NCBI GenBank assembly: GCA_947507875.1
Contig: CANNQP010000010.1
Location: 1 to 64,000 of the forward strand
Source: Verrucomicrobiaceae bacterium
GTDB taxonomy: Bacteria; Verrucomicrobiota; Verrucomicrobiia; Verrucomicrobiales; Verrucomicrobiaceae
Length of the DNA: 64,000 nt
Direction: 5' to 3'
Shown here piece by piece: positions 31,117 through 41,190 of this stretch. The translations under genes and the position numbers were made by a program. Each line of letters begins with the position of its first letter. Position 1 is the first letter of the stretch. The notes under the pieces are model-generated. The model was given only the letters and a program-made list of their open reading frames with translations. It ran no database searches and was not told the DNA's origin.

Positions 31117-31593
31117 ATGAATTCACAGCCTTTATATTTTTTAGAGCAAAAAAGTTTCAAACAGGCTCGTCCAGAAATTCGAGTTCATTGGTTTGATTAT
31201 GCTTTTTTGACAGGCGCTTTACTGTTCGTCTGCGGTGGCGCACTGTTCGCCCTAGATATGGGGTCTGCCTATCATGCTGACCAAACCTCTTGGCTTCAAA
31301 CTTTGATCGCTACTGTTCAAGATTGGCAACTTGTGGTCTGGGAACGTCTATGCACGGGGGTCCTGCTGTTTTTGGCAAGTGTGGTCAATTCGGCATTAAT
31401 GGTGGCTTTAGTCCAAGTCATGCGTCATCTTGACCGACATTTCAGTCGTTCTCTTCAGCGTCGTTGGCAGGGGTTTGGTACTCATAGAGTGGTGATTCCT
31501 TTTCATTCTCACGCTCATGTCGTGAATGAGCCGAGAAATCCGTTAAAAGCTGCTCCACTCTCAGGCTTTCTTTTGAATCCGCTGATTCGCTAA
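31117..31593 (+). CDS. Hypothetical membrane protein
   Basis: ORF with two hydrophobic stretches (FLTGALLFVCGGALFAL; LCTGVLLFLASVVNSALMVALV); preceded by an AT-rich region. ORF can start at 31060. Confidence 0.5.
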   Translation: MNSQPLYFLEQKSFKQARPEIRVHWFDYAFLTGALLFVCGGALFALDMGSAYHADQTSWLQTLIATVQDWQLVVWERLCTGVLLFLASVVNSALMVALVQVMRHLDRHFSRSLQRRWQGFGTHRVVIPFHSHAHVVNEPRNPLKAAPLSGFLLNPLIR

Positions 31594-31666
31594 GGGCAGT
31601 CTTTTTGGGCTATCGTTTTGCAATCTGATTGGCGCAAGGCCATGATGATGCTAACCGCCAGGACTC

Positions 31667-32863
31667 ATGCCTGAAACGCCTCCCCATGCCCTTGAGCAGT
31701 CACCGCCTGCTTTTGATCTGAATGCTGTCGAGACACCGGCTTTTGTCGTTGATCTTGAACTATTAAAGCGGAATCTTGAGAAGTTAGCCGACGTTCAGGA
31801 GCGTTCAGGAGCTAAAATTCTTTTGGCTCTGAAAGGTTTTGCGATGTTTAGCACCTTTGACCTCGTGCGGCAATACCTTCATGGTTGCTGCGCCAGTGGC
31901 CTGCATGAAACGCTGCTTGCTCACGAAGAGTTTCGTAAAGAAGTTCATGTCTATGCGCCTGCCTTCAAAGAGGAGGAAATGGCGAAGATCATCCCAATTG
32001 CTCATCACATCAGCTTCAATTCACCTTCCCAATGGAAACGATGGCGTCCGATGATTGAAGCGGCCCGCGCGGCGGGATTGCACGCACCGAGTCCAGGTCT
32101 GCGGGTGAACCCTGAGCACAGTGAAGTCGAGGTGAGCCTGTATGATCCGGGGTCACCCTGCTGCCGGCTTGGCACGCGGATGTCCGCCTTGCGTGATGAC
32201 GATCTTGAAGGCTTAGAGGGGTTGCATTTTCATGCACTATGTGAGCAAGATAGTGATGTGCTGGAACGAACCCTAGCAGCAGTGGAACAGCGTTTTCCGA
32301 AGCTTCTGGAACGTGTGAGTTGGGTTAACATGGGAGGAGGTCACCACATTACGCGTCGTGATTATGATGTGGAGCGATTGGTAAGGCTGATCCTAGACTT
32401 TAAGCAGCGCTGGGGGGAGAAGGAAGTTTATCTTGAGCCTGGTGAAGCGGTCGCCCTGAACACGGGATATCTCGTGGCGAGCGTCTTAGATTTTGTGGAA
32501 ACGGAAGGGATGCCAACGGCGATTCTGGATACGTCAGCTAGTGCACACATGCCAGATACCTTGGAGATGCCCTATCGTGCCCACATCATGGGATCGGGGG
32601 TGCCCGGCATTCATGCTCACACTTACCGGTTGGGCGGCATGACCTGCCTTGCTGGCGATCTCATCGGTGAATACAGCTTCCCAGAGCCTTTGAAGATCGG
32701 GCAAAAACTAGTTTTCACGGACATGGCCCATTATACCATGGTGAAGACCACGACTTTCAACGGTGTCGTGCATCCTGACTTGGATTTGTACGATCCTAAA
32801 ACAGGTGTTCTTCGCGTGGTCCGCCGCTTGGGATATGACGATTTCAAAAGAAAGCTCTCCTAA
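31667..32863 (+). CDS. nspC: Carboxynorspermidine decarboxylase
   Basis: TPAFVVDLELLKRNLEKLADVQERSGAKILLALKGFAMFSTFDLVRQYLHGCCASGLHE; GVPGIHAHTYRLGGMTCLAGDLIGEYSF. Confidence 0.92.
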   Translation: MPETPPHALEQSPPAFDLNAVETPAFVVDLELLKRNLEKLADVQERSGAKILLALKGFAMFSTFDLVRQYLHGCCASGLHETLLAHEEFRKEVHVYAPAFKEEEMAKIIPIAHHISFNSPSQWKRWRPMIEAARAAGLHAPSPGLRVNPEHSEVEVSLYDPGSPCCRLGTRMSALRDDDLEGLEGLHFHALCEQDSDVLERTLAAVEQRFPKLLERVSWVNMGGGHHITRRDYDVERLVRLILDFKQRWGEKEVYLEPGEAVALNTGYLVASVLDFVETEGMPTAILDTSASAHMPDTLEMPYRAHIMGSGVPGIHAHTYRLGGMTCLAGDLIGEYSFPEPLKIGQKLVFTDMAHYTMVKTTTFNGVVHPDLDLYDPKTGVLRVVRRLGYDDFKRKLS

Positions 32864-32896
32864 TCTTGGGAGCTTCTGAACGTCCGGTCGTTCGGT

Positions 32897-34132
32897 GTGC
32901 GTTTCTTTCCACTCTTCTTTCTCATGCACACTCAGGTTCGTTTTTCCTCCCTTTCGGCGTTAGCTTGCTCACTGGTCTTTAGCTTGTCTTGCGTTCAAGC
33001 AGAGGAGGGTTTTGTGCCCATGTTTGAGCCCAATAGTTTAGAAGGTTGGGTGAATGCCAATTGCGCGCCCGAGACCTGGAGCATCAAGGATGGGGTGGTT
33101 TCATGCACAGGATTTCCCACAGGAGCACTGCGAACAAAGCTACAGTATGAAAACTTCATCTTGGAAGCCGAATGGCGCCACCTGAGCGAGGCTGGGAATT
33201 CTGGCATTTTCGTTTGGGGCACGCCCATCAGTTCTCCTGGCGTGCCGTTTTTGCGCGGAATCGAAGTTCAGGTGCTTGATCATGGCTACCTGAAGCATCA
33301 GGATCCCGCCAAGCCGCGCTGGTTCACCACGCATGGGGATGTTTTTCCGATTCATGGAGCCACCATGAAGCCGCACGGAGAGCACAGTGGCATGCGTAGT
33401 TTCCCCAGTGAGGAGCGCAGTTTGCCGAGTCCTCAGTGGAATCATTATCGGATTGAGGCAGATGCGGGGCGTATCACCCTAGCGGTCAATGGAAAAGTCG
33501 TCAGCGGTGGCGATGATTGCAACTATCGCAAAGGCTACCTTGCGCTGGAGTCAGAAGGGGCTCCCGTAGAATTCCGCAATGTGCGTATCAAGGAACTTCC
33601 TTCGCGGCAGGTGCCTAAAGAAATGATAGCTCCGGAAGACTTGGGCTGGAGGCCTCTTTACACGGGGGTGGATTTCCGAAACTGGCGAGTTCCCGTAACC
33701 ACGCAGGATCGCTGGAAAGCGAACGATTGGCAGATCCAGCTCAGCGCAGGCCAGACGGGATCTGCCCTGTGGACAGAAGAGGATTTTGGTGATGTGGAGG
33801 TGATCTGTGATGTGTTTCTACCCAAGGATGTGGACCTGAGCAAACCTGCGGCTGGTCTTTGCGTTCGTGGGCACAGTCATCCGCTGGTCATGTTCGGTGC
33901 GGGTGGACTTGCCTCGGTTAGCCTTGGTTCAGGTCAGGTCAAACCTGGGGCATGGTATCGGATTAAAGCTGCTTTGCATGGCAGCCAGGCGCAGATTGTG
34001 ATTACAGAAAAACAAGATCTTCATCCGCAAACGTTTCGAGTAGAGTTGGAAGCTTCAGCACGTGGTCGGATAGGCTTGGCTGATCTGACTCAAGCGGTGG
34101 GCTATGCTAACCTCTTTGTGCGCAGTCTTTAG
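32897..34132 (+). CDS. Secreted protein with two DUF1080-like domains
   Basis: FVPMFEPNSLEGWVNANCAPETWSIKDGVVSCTG; NSGIFVWGT; second LGWRPLYTGVDFRNWRVP repeat. Confidence 0.8.
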   Translation: MRFFPLFFLMHTQVRFSSLSALACSLVFSLSCVQAEEGFVPMFEPNSLEGWVNANCAPETWSIKDGVVSCTGFPTGALRTKLQYENFILEAEWRHLSEAGNSGIFVWGTPISSPGVPFLRGIEVQVLDHGYLKHQDPAKPRWFTTHGDVFPIHGATMKPHGEHSGMRSFPSEERSLPSPQWNHYRIEADAGRITLAVNGKVVSGGDDCNYRKGYLALESEGAPVEFRNVRIKELPSRQVPKEMIAPEDLGWRPLYTGVDFRNWRVPVTTQDRWKANDWQIQLSAGQTGSALWTEEDFGDVEVICDVFLPKDVDLSKPAAGLCVRGHSHPLVMFGAGGLASVSLGSGQVKPGAWYRIKAALHGSQAQIVITEKQDLHPQTFRVELEASARGRIGLADLTQAVGYANLFVRSL

Positions 34133-34275
34133 GATTCTTGATCCTGCGGATCGGATAGTGAGATGTCGGCAAAGATTTCGTGCTTAGGCACCAGTTCAGG
34201 ATGACGTTTCTACTGGAATTGTCGCTGCATGCGTTCCAAGGCCGGTGGTGAGTTCACTGGCCAGAGCGATGGCGA

Positions 34276-37053
34276 TTACGGAGCTCCCTGTTCCACGCGC
34301 ATTTTTTGGAATGGCACGCTTTCTACGATGGCCAGGAACATGTCTTGGAACTTGTAGCCAGAGGACTTGGTTCGCTCGACGATTTCGTGCACAGCGGGTT
34401 TGTCGCTATAGCCTAGGCCACGACCGAGAGCGAAAGTGAGTAGATTTTCTGCCAGATTCCGCGTGAAGTCATCGCAGAGATCTTTCGCCAAAATTCCGCG
34501 CAGTTCGGCAAGGTCTTTGAATGCCTGTCCACGGACGAGTTGGCCAGAGGCATCAATCGGCTTTTTCTTTTCTTCGGTTCGGTAGCGCCCGATGGCATCA
34601 TAGTTTTCAAACGCGAAGCCGATGGGGTCCAAAAAAGCGTGGCAACCTGCACAGGAGGCGTTGGAGCGGTGCTCTGCGAGTTGTTCGCGCAGGGTGAGGT
34701 TTGAGGAACGTTCCTTCTTTTCGTCAAGCGGAGGAACCCCACCTGGAGCTGGCGGAGGTGGAGTGCCCAGGATGTTTTCCAGCAGATACTTGCCACGCTT
34801 GACGGGCGATGTCCGTGTCTGCTCTGAGGTCAAAGTCAAGATGCTGCCATGCGTCAAGATACCGCCACGCGGGGTGCCTTGAAGGGAGACTTTTTCGAAT
34901 TTGTCCCCACGCGGTCCTGGCACGCCGTAGTATTGAGCGAGCCGCTTGTCCATGAAGCTGTAATCTGCATTCAGGAACTCAATGATGCTACGGTTCTCTT
35001 GAAGGATGTATTGGAAAAAGGTTTGGCTCTCTCGCTTCATGGATTGGGCGATGCGACCATCCCATTGGGGAAAGCGTCGCGAGTCAGGAGACACAATCTC
35101 CATGTCTCGAAGCTGGAGCCACTGTCCGGCAAAGTTTTCGGTGATGGCGTAGATACGCCAATCACTCAGCATGCGTTTCAGTTCGATGGAGAGGTTTTTG
35201 CGCAGTTCGTTTTTCGCAGCGAGCTGCAACAGTCGGTCATCAGCAGGGGCAGACCAAAGAAAATAGGCGAGACGATTGGCGAGGCTGTATTCGTCGATGT
35301 CAGCGATGCCATTTTTTACAGGTCCGGTGGGTTGAGCCGAGACTCTAAATAGGAAGGAAGGCGAGACGAGCATACCCTCCAGCACGAAGCGAAGTGCGCC
35401 GAGTGGGGTTTCGCCCTCTTTCACAGCGGCATTGGCGAGTGTTTTCCATGTTTCGGCTTCTTCAGGGCGAATGGGCCGACGGAAAAGACGAGTTCCCATT
35501 TTTTCGACCAGGGTTGGCAAGTCGCTCGCCTGCACGCCTACCGGTTTTGCCACAGGGCCTTCGATCTTCACCTGGTGAACCCAGAGGTTTCGGTCTTGCT
35601 TCGTTGTGGCATCCCAAAAGTCATTCATGAACCATATCTGTAGCTCATGCGATCCAGCCGGTAAGTCTGCCTCGACATGGAACCACTGCGGTGCCTGATT
35701 TTTTGTGGTGACGGCAAAGGCTCCAATCGTCTTACCAGCGATGCGTAGCTCTGCTTTTGCAGGTTCGTCTCCAGCCTGCTGGGCACCAGCCTTGAAGGTA
35801 AATTTGTAACGTCCAGCTTCAGCAAGTTCGACAGCACGTTTCACATAACCGCCACTGGCTAGCATGATATTACCGGTGTCAGGCGCTGAGTCTCCTTCGC
35901 CCTTCGCAAAGTCTTCGCCGGTGAAAAGCACAGCAGGCAGAGCCACGGGTTTGTCGTTCAAAAGCCAGCGCAAAAATCGGCTACCGCGCGGTGGCAACAG
36001 CCCGAAGGGACCTTGAAGGGTGATTTTCTCCAAGGCGACATTGCGATCTCTTTTGCCAACATCCGGGTTGGCTGGATCGGAATGATCGTTGAGGAATGCG
36101 ACGCTGATTTTCGATTCGCCGCCATTGAGCTGGACGGTTTTGGTGATCTTTTGCCATGGGCCTTGGGTGGCCTTCCACGGGGTGCGCACGTCGTAGGTCG
36201 AGATATCTTTGCCATTCACGCGTAGCCCGATTTTGGCGGCCTCACCGCCTGATTCCGTTGCGGCCACGTGCAGTGTGACGAGGTAACTGCCTCCTACAGG
36301 CACGTTCACTTTGCCGGTCGCTTCCGCTTCCGAGTGAAACCAACGTATGCCATTCTCTTCGGACGTTTTACCTTTGCTATTCCAGAGATTTCTCGCGCCA
36401 AGTTCGACATCGACATGGTCAGGGATGGAGATGTCAAAAGCATCATCCCCAACGGCTCGCGATGCGCGCAGGTACTTTTCCATGAGCATCGGCGAGATGC
36501 TCAGTACATCACCGATGTTATCATAGCCATAGCCCGTGTCGTCAGGTGGGAATTCTTTGGCCGGCCTGGTGTCCACGGACAGCAAGTCTCGGATGGTGTT
36601 GTTGTATTCGGTGCGGTTCAGGCGGCGTGCCGTGATATGTCCAGGCTCGGGTTTCGCAGGATCAAACCAGAACACCGCATCATCAATCCAGGAGACGATT
36701 TCATCCCGCTGTTGAAGGCTGGGCTTATCTTTCTTTTCAGGCGGCATGACGTGGGTGATCAGCTGCTGTCTCACGTGGTCCCACATGACAAAGTCGGATC
36801 GCATCGAGGCATAATCACTGTGCTCGTCCATGAGAAAATTGCCCTTGTCCACGCCATCGGAATGGCAATCAAAGCAATACTGCTCCAGCATCGGCTTGAT
36901 CTTCTTCTCGAATTCTTCTTTGCCACGAGTCGATAGATCCTGCGCTGGCGAGGAGGACAGCGCGAAAAACAGAATGGAGGATAGCTGAAGTCGAACGGTC
37001 ATCGGGGGGGATAAGCGATACGCCGCCAAGCCTCGAAAAATGTCGTTCTGCAA
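34276..37053 (-). CDS. Planctomycete/verrucomicrobial cytochrome-like protein (DUF1587/1592/1588/1585 type) with one N-terminal CxxCH
   Basis: LEQYCFDCHSDGVDKGNF; ARRLNRTEYNNTIRDLL; LANRLAYFLWSAPADD; CAGCHAFLDPIGFAFENYDAIGRYR. Confidence 0.9.
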   Translation of the reverse strand: MQNDIFRGLAAYRLSPPMTVRLQLSSILFFALSSSPAQDLSTRGKEEFEKKIKPMLEQYCFDCHSDGVDKGNFLMDEHSDYASMRSDFVMWDHVRQQLITHVMPPEKKDKPSLQQRDEIVSWIDDAVFWFDPAKPEPGHITARRLNRTEYNNTIRDLLSVDTRPAKEFPPDDTGYGYDNIGDVLSISPMLMEKYLRASRAVGDDAFDISIPDHVDVELGARNLWNSKGKTSEENGIRWFHSEAEATGKVNVPVGGSYLVTLHVAATESGGEAAKIGLRVNGKDISTYDVRTPWKATQGPWQKITKTVQLNGGESKISVAFLNDHSDPANPDVGKRDRNVALEKITLQGPFGLLPPRGSRFLRWLLNDKPVALPAVLFTGEDFAKGEGDSAPDTGNIMLASGGYVKRAVELAEAGRYKFTFKAGAQQAGDEPAKAELRIAGKTIGAFAVTTKNQAPQWFHVEADLPAGSHELQIWFMNDFWDATTKQDRNLWVHQVKIEGPVAKPVGVQASDLPTLVEKMGTRLFRRPIRPEEAETWKTLANAAVKEGETPLGALRFVLEGMLVSPSFLFRVSAQPTGPVKNGIADIDEYSLANRLAYFLWSAPADDRLLQLAAKNELRKNLSIELKRMLSDWRIYAITENFAGQWLQLRDMEIVSPDSRRFPQWDGRIAQSMKRESQTFFQYILQENRSIIEFLNADYSFMDKRLAQYYGVPGPRGDKFEKVSLQGTPRGGILTHGSILTLTSEQTRTSPVKRGKYLLENILGTPPPPAPGGVPPLDEKKERSSNLTLREQLAEHRSNASCAGCHAFLDPIGFAFENYDAIGRYRTEEKKKPIDASGQLVRGQAFKDLAELRGILAKDLCDDFTRNLAENLLTFALGRGLGYSDKPAVHEIVERTKSSGYKFQDMFLAIVESVPFQKMRVEQGAP

Positions 37054-37158
37054 GCGCTTTTCATCGTTTGCTCCAGGTTGAAGTTTCCTCTTTGGGCTGA
37101 TTTTTGCTCGCTTTCCCGAACGAAGGGCCTCTCAATGCTAGGGAGCATTTATTTTTTT

Positions 37159-38382
37159 ATGAAAATTGCCCTCATCACTCTTTTGCTTGCTGCATCCGTT
37201 CATGCTGCCGATTGGCCTACCTTTCGCGGGGGGGATCGCACGGATGTTTCGACGGAAATAGGACTGCTGAAGACTTGGCCAGAAGCTGGACCCAAGCTGC
37301 TGTGGATGAATCAGAACACAGGTCTTGGCTATTCGGGCTATGCTGTCTCGGGCGGTGTTCTTTACACCATGGGAGCTCGTGATGCGGTGGAGTATGTTAT
37401 CGCGGTGGATGTGGCTACGGGGAAGGAAAAATGGTCCGCAGAGGCAGGCGCGCTTTTCACCAATGGCTGGGGCGATGGTCCACGCGGCACACCAACGGTG
37501 GACGGTGATAAGGTTTATGCGCTTAGCGGCAAGGGCAATCTGGTCTGCCTGAATGCGGCTAACGGACAACCGATCTGGACTGCATCGCTAACGGACTTGG
37601 GGGGCAAAGTTCCCGGTTGGGGGTATTGCGAAAGCCCCTGGGTCGAAGGAGGCCGGGTCATGGTGACTCCTGGCGGCCCAAAGGGCACCATGGCTGCTTT
37701 TGACCAAATCACGGGTAAGCTTGTCTGGCAATCGACGGAATGGACGGACCCTGCCCAGTATTCCAGCCTCATTGCTGTCAATCACAACAACACAAGGCAG
37801 CTCATCCAGCTCACCATGCAGAGTATCGCAGGCGTCAATGCCCAAGACGGTCGCTTGCTGTGGAAGACGGACTTTCCCGGCAAAACGGCAGTCATTCCGA
37901 CCCCAATTTTTCACGATGGTCAGGTCTTTGTGGCCGCAGGCTATGGAGTTGGCTGCAAATCCGTGCGCATTGGGCCTGATCATGCAGTAGAAACGCTCTA
38001 TGAATCCACGGACATGGTGAATCACCACGGTGGTGTCGTTTTGGTGAATGGCCATCTGTATGGCTACAATGACAAAGCTGGCTGGAGCTGCCTGGATTTT
38101 AAAACCGGTCAGGTGAAATGGACCGATAAGAAAAGTCTAGGTAAAGGTGCGATTCACTGTGCGGATGGCATGCTCTACCTTTTGGAAGAACGTACTGGCA
38201 CTGCTGTGCTGATTGAGGCCAATCCCGAAGGCTGGAAAGAGTGCGGGCGCTTCACTCTCACTCCCCAGACTACGCAGCGAAATCCCAAAGGCATGATCTG
38301 GACTCACCCTGTCGTCAGTGGTGGCAAACTCTTCTTGCGCGACCAGGAATTACTCTTCTGCTTTGATGTAAAGAAGTCCTGA
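37159..38382 (+). CDS. Secreted PQQ-binding-like beta-propeller repeat protein
   Basis: Signal peptide; WPTFRGGDRTDVSTE; repeats VIAVDVATGKEKWS, LVCLNAANGQPIWT, MAAFDQITGKLVWQS. Confidence 0.88.
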   Translation: MKIALITLLLAASVHAADWPTFRGGDRTDVSTEIGLLKTWPEAGPKLLWMNQNTGLGYSGYAVSGGVLYTMGARDAVEYVIAVDVATGKEKWSAEAGALFTNGWGDGPRGTPTVDGDKVYALSGKGNLVCLNAANGQPIWTASLTDLGGKVPGWGYCESPWVEGGRVMVTPGGPKGTMAAFDQITGKLVWQSTEWTDPAQYSSLIAVNHNNTRQLIQLTMQSIAGVNAQDGRLLWKTDFPGKTAVIPTPIFHDGQVFVAAGYGVGCKSVRIGPDHAVETLYESTDMVNHHGGVVLVNGHLYGYNDKAGWSCLDFKTGQVKWTDKKSLGKGAIHCADGMLYLLEERTGTAVLIEANPEGWKECGRFTLTPQTTQRNPKGMIWTHPVVSGGKLFLRDQELLFCFDVKKS

Positions 38383-38407
38383 GGCGATCGATTCCAAGCC
38401 AAAACAA

Positions 38408-38436
38408 AACACCGGAGGCAAGGTCGCTCCGGTGTT
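38408..38436. terminator. Hairpin between convergent genes
   Basis: AACACCGGAG/CTCCGGTGTT perfect 10-bp stem. Confidence 0.65.
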
Positions 38437-38460
38437 TGGGTCGCAAGAAGGCTCAACACC

Positions 38461-39909
38461 TCAAGCGCTAGCCTTGCTGGTCGTGTCTTCCTCCGGCACA
38501 GGGTCAGGCAACAACAGCGGTGTGTAGCGAGGACGTGCTTTTTCCTTTTTCAATCCACCGACCAGCACGACACGAACGGTATCCAACAGGATCAGAAGGT
38601 CAAAGATGACACCTGCGTGCTTCATGTAGTACAGATCGTACTCGAGCTTACAGCGAGCATCTTCGGTGGATGCCCCGTAGGGGTAGCAGACCTGGGCCCA
38701 GCCGGTCAGTCCAGGATGGATCATGTGCCGCTCTTGGTAGTAGGGCAGGGCATCGGCCAAGGCTTCAACGAAAGCTGGCTGCTCAGGGCGTGGACCCACG
38801 AAGGACATTTCACCGCGCAGGATGTTGAGTAGCTGTGGAATTTCATCAATGCGGTAGCGTCGAAGCAAGGCTCCACCTGGGAAGACACGATGATCTTTGG
38901 TGCCACTCGACCACTGCGGCCCGTTTTTTTCCGCATCGGTTCTCATGCTACGCAGCTTGAGGATTTGGAATTTTTTACCAAAGCGGCCGACTCGCTCTTG
39001 GCGGAAGAAAACTGAGCCCTCCGGAGAGAAAAACTTGACCAGCAGGATACCAAAAATGAGGAAGGGCGACAGCAGGATCAGCAGCACCAAGGAGGTCAAA
39101 ATATCAAAGGTTCGCTTCAGCTTGCGGAAATAAAGCTCACGAGGAGAGCTCTCCGAGTGCAGTAGCCATTCGTTCGAGACGAGATGCAGCGGCACATACT
39201 GCAAGCATTCCTCACACAGGCTGATCAGTGGGACACATGCCGTGCCGGAGTAGCGTAGCTGGCGCAGCCAAGGGCGGGCGAGCTCATCATCCATACGAGA
39301 TTCGCAGAAAACGACCCGATCTATGCGGTGTCGGGTGATGAGTTTTGCAGCATGTTTGAGGCGGCCTAACAACTCTCCGCCTGGACTGCTGCCACGGACA
39401 TCAATGCGCCCGACGACCTCAATGCCTCTCGGGGCCAAATCACGAAAACGCTGGTATTCCAACAGCTCTTCGGGCGACTCGGCGACGAAAGCAACACGCA
39501 CAGGGGCAAAGTGTTGTTTGTGAAACATCAACAAGTGATGAAGCATGAGGCTAGGCAGGCACAAAAGAGTGCCAATCGCCATGAAACCGCGTCCGATCCG
39601 AGAGCTGAAGTCCACGTAGCCAACCAGCATCACAAGAAGAAAACCCACGGCAAAGGCTCCAAGCAGGAGGAAGCCATGAGTAAAGAAGCGAGTCTTTCCC
39701 CGAGCCTCTAAGGAATAAAGCCCCAAAATGTAGGACGTAATCAACAGTCCGGACATGCCTGCCATGGAGGGCACTAGAAATTCGTCGACATTCCAGAACC
39801 CCTCAAAACGGATGTAATTGGCGATGGCAAACGATGCGATGAAGATCAACGCATCCCTGCCAGCTCGGCGAGCGATGGTAAACCAATGGGCGTTGGAGAG
39901 CGAGTTCAC
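38461..39909 (-). CDS. Exopolysaccharide polyprenyl glycosylphosphotransferase (sugar transferase)
   Basis: N-terminal TM segments; KRTFDILTSLVLLILLSPFLIFGILLVKFFSPEGSVFFRQERVGRFGKKFQILKLRSM; RRYRIDEIPQLLNILRGEMSFVGPRPEQP. Confidence 0.94.
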   Translation of the reverse strand: MNSLSNAHWFTIARRAGRDALIFIASFAIANYIRFEGFWNVDEFLVPSMAGMSGLLITSYILGLYSLEARGKTRFFTHGFLLLGAFAVGFLLVMLVGYVDFSSRIGRGFMAIGTLLCLPSLMLHHLLMFHKQHFAPVRVAFVAESPEELLEYQRFRDLAPRGIEVVGRIDVRGSSPGGELLGRLKHAAKLITRHRIDRVVFCESRMDDELARPWLRQLRYSGTACVPLISLCEECLQYVPLHLVSNEWLLHSESSPRELYFRKLKRTFDILTSLVLLILLSPFLIFGILLVKFFSPEGSVFFRQERVGRFGKKFQILKLRSMRTDAEKNGPQWSSGTKDHRVFPGGALLRRYRIDEIPQLLNILRGEMSFVGPRPEQPAFVEALADALPYYQERHMIHPGLTGWAQVCYPYGASTEDARCKLEYDLYYMKHAGVIFDLLILLDTVRVVLVGGLKKEKARPRYTPLLLPDPVPEEDTTSKASA

Positions 39910-40010
39910 GTCAGGTCGGGAAAAATGGCTGCCTCGTCACAGTAACAGCATAATGCTAGGGCTAACGATGCTCTCTATCATAGTTTTTCCTTTTTAAAAA
40001 TAATACAAGC

Positions 40011-41171
40011 TCAAGCTTTGAGGGCTTTCCAGTAGAGTTGTGCGCAAGTTGGCCATGCATAGCGGCTCATGTAATCACGGAGAGTCTCCGGCTCGGGGGG
40101 ATGATGTAGGGCCTGCACCAAGGCTGTGGCGTACTCGGAAGGCTCTCGCCCAGAGACGAGATGCCCCCTGCAGGGGGCTTGCTTCAGCACTTCTCCGATG
40201 CCTCCGACGTCGGTAGTCACGAAGGCTCGTCCCGAGGCCAGTGCTTCTAGCAGCACATTTGGCACACCCTCGTTGTGGCTTGTCAGACATACCGCGTCTG
40301 CGGCACGCATGAATTGTGCCACCTCGGCTGCCCCCTTGCGCCCTGCCCAGATCAGTGCATCCTGGGCCAGCCCACATTGCTCCGCCAAGGTCGTCAGTTC
40401 CTGCTGAAGCGGCCCGCTGCCGATCAGCACCAGTCGCAGCTTTTCAGGCATGCTTTTCGCAGCTAGGGCTAGAGCGCGGATGAGCAGATCCAGGCCTTTC
40501 ACCGGTAGAAAATTGCCCACAAAAACCAGCAGCTTGCCTTCAGTGGGCAGATTCAGGGCCGCTCTGGCCTGCTGACGATCGCCAGGGTAAAAGGTGTCTG
40601 GATCAACCCCATTGTAAACCGTCTGCACCTGTGTCGCAGCGGCTCCTGCACGGATCAGGCGGTTTCTTAGATCCTCGCTGCGTGTGATGATGTGAGCTCT
40701 CTGGGCTAGCTGTAAAATGGCCTGACGACGCTGTGGCATGTCAAGGTAACGATGAACGTCTGATCCCTGAGCCACCGATACCATCGGCAGCCCGGCCAGC
40801 TCTGGTACTCGATGCACGCCACTGGCATCGGGGAAAAGCCAAGGCACTAGCAGCGCGTCAGGTTTCCAACCCTTGGGTAGCGTCGAAAGGGCTCGTCGCA
40901 CAGCGATGGCAAAAAGTCTGTCATTCAGTCCGCCCCATTTGGGCACATAGGGTGCCCACGCATAGTGCGGATGAAACACTTCATCTTCAGACCTCGCATG
41001 CAGAGGGCAGGGGGCCCCATACCATCCGCCATGGCCAGGTCGCAGGCAGAGCACACGGATATCGGCCTCAGGCTTCATCGCCCGCATGGCATGCAGCAGG
41101 GTCACATTGTCCAAGCCACGCCAGGGCTGAGTCGTGTCAGGGAAAAGATTGGAGATGAACAACAAACGCAT
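40011..41171 (-). CDS. Glycosyltransferase family 4
   Basis: VYNGVDPDTFYPGDRQQAR; LVFVGNFLPVKGLDLLIRAL; CLTSHNEGVPNVLLEALASGRAFVTTDVGGIGE. Confidence 0.92.
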   Translation of the reverse strand: MRLLFISNLFPDTTQPWRGLDNVTLLHAMRAMKPEADIRVLCLRPGHGGWYGAPCPLHARSEDEVFHPHYAWAPYVPKWGGLNDRLFAIAVRRALSTLPKGWKPDALLVPWLFPDASGVHRVPELAGLPMVSVAQGSDVHRYLDMPQRRQAILQLAQRAHIITRSEDLRNRLIRAGAAATQVQTVYNGVDPDTFYPGDRQQARAALNLPTEGKLLVFVGNFLPVKGLDLLIRALALAAKSMPEKLRLVLIGSGPLQQELTTLAEQCGLAQDALIWAGRKGAAEVAQFMRAADAVCLTSHNEGVPNVLLEALASGRAFVTTDVGGIGEVLKQAPCRGHLVSGREPSEYATALVQALHHPPEPETLRDYMSRYAWPTCAQLYWKALKA

Positions 41172-41190
41172 GAGGTATCATCATCAAACA

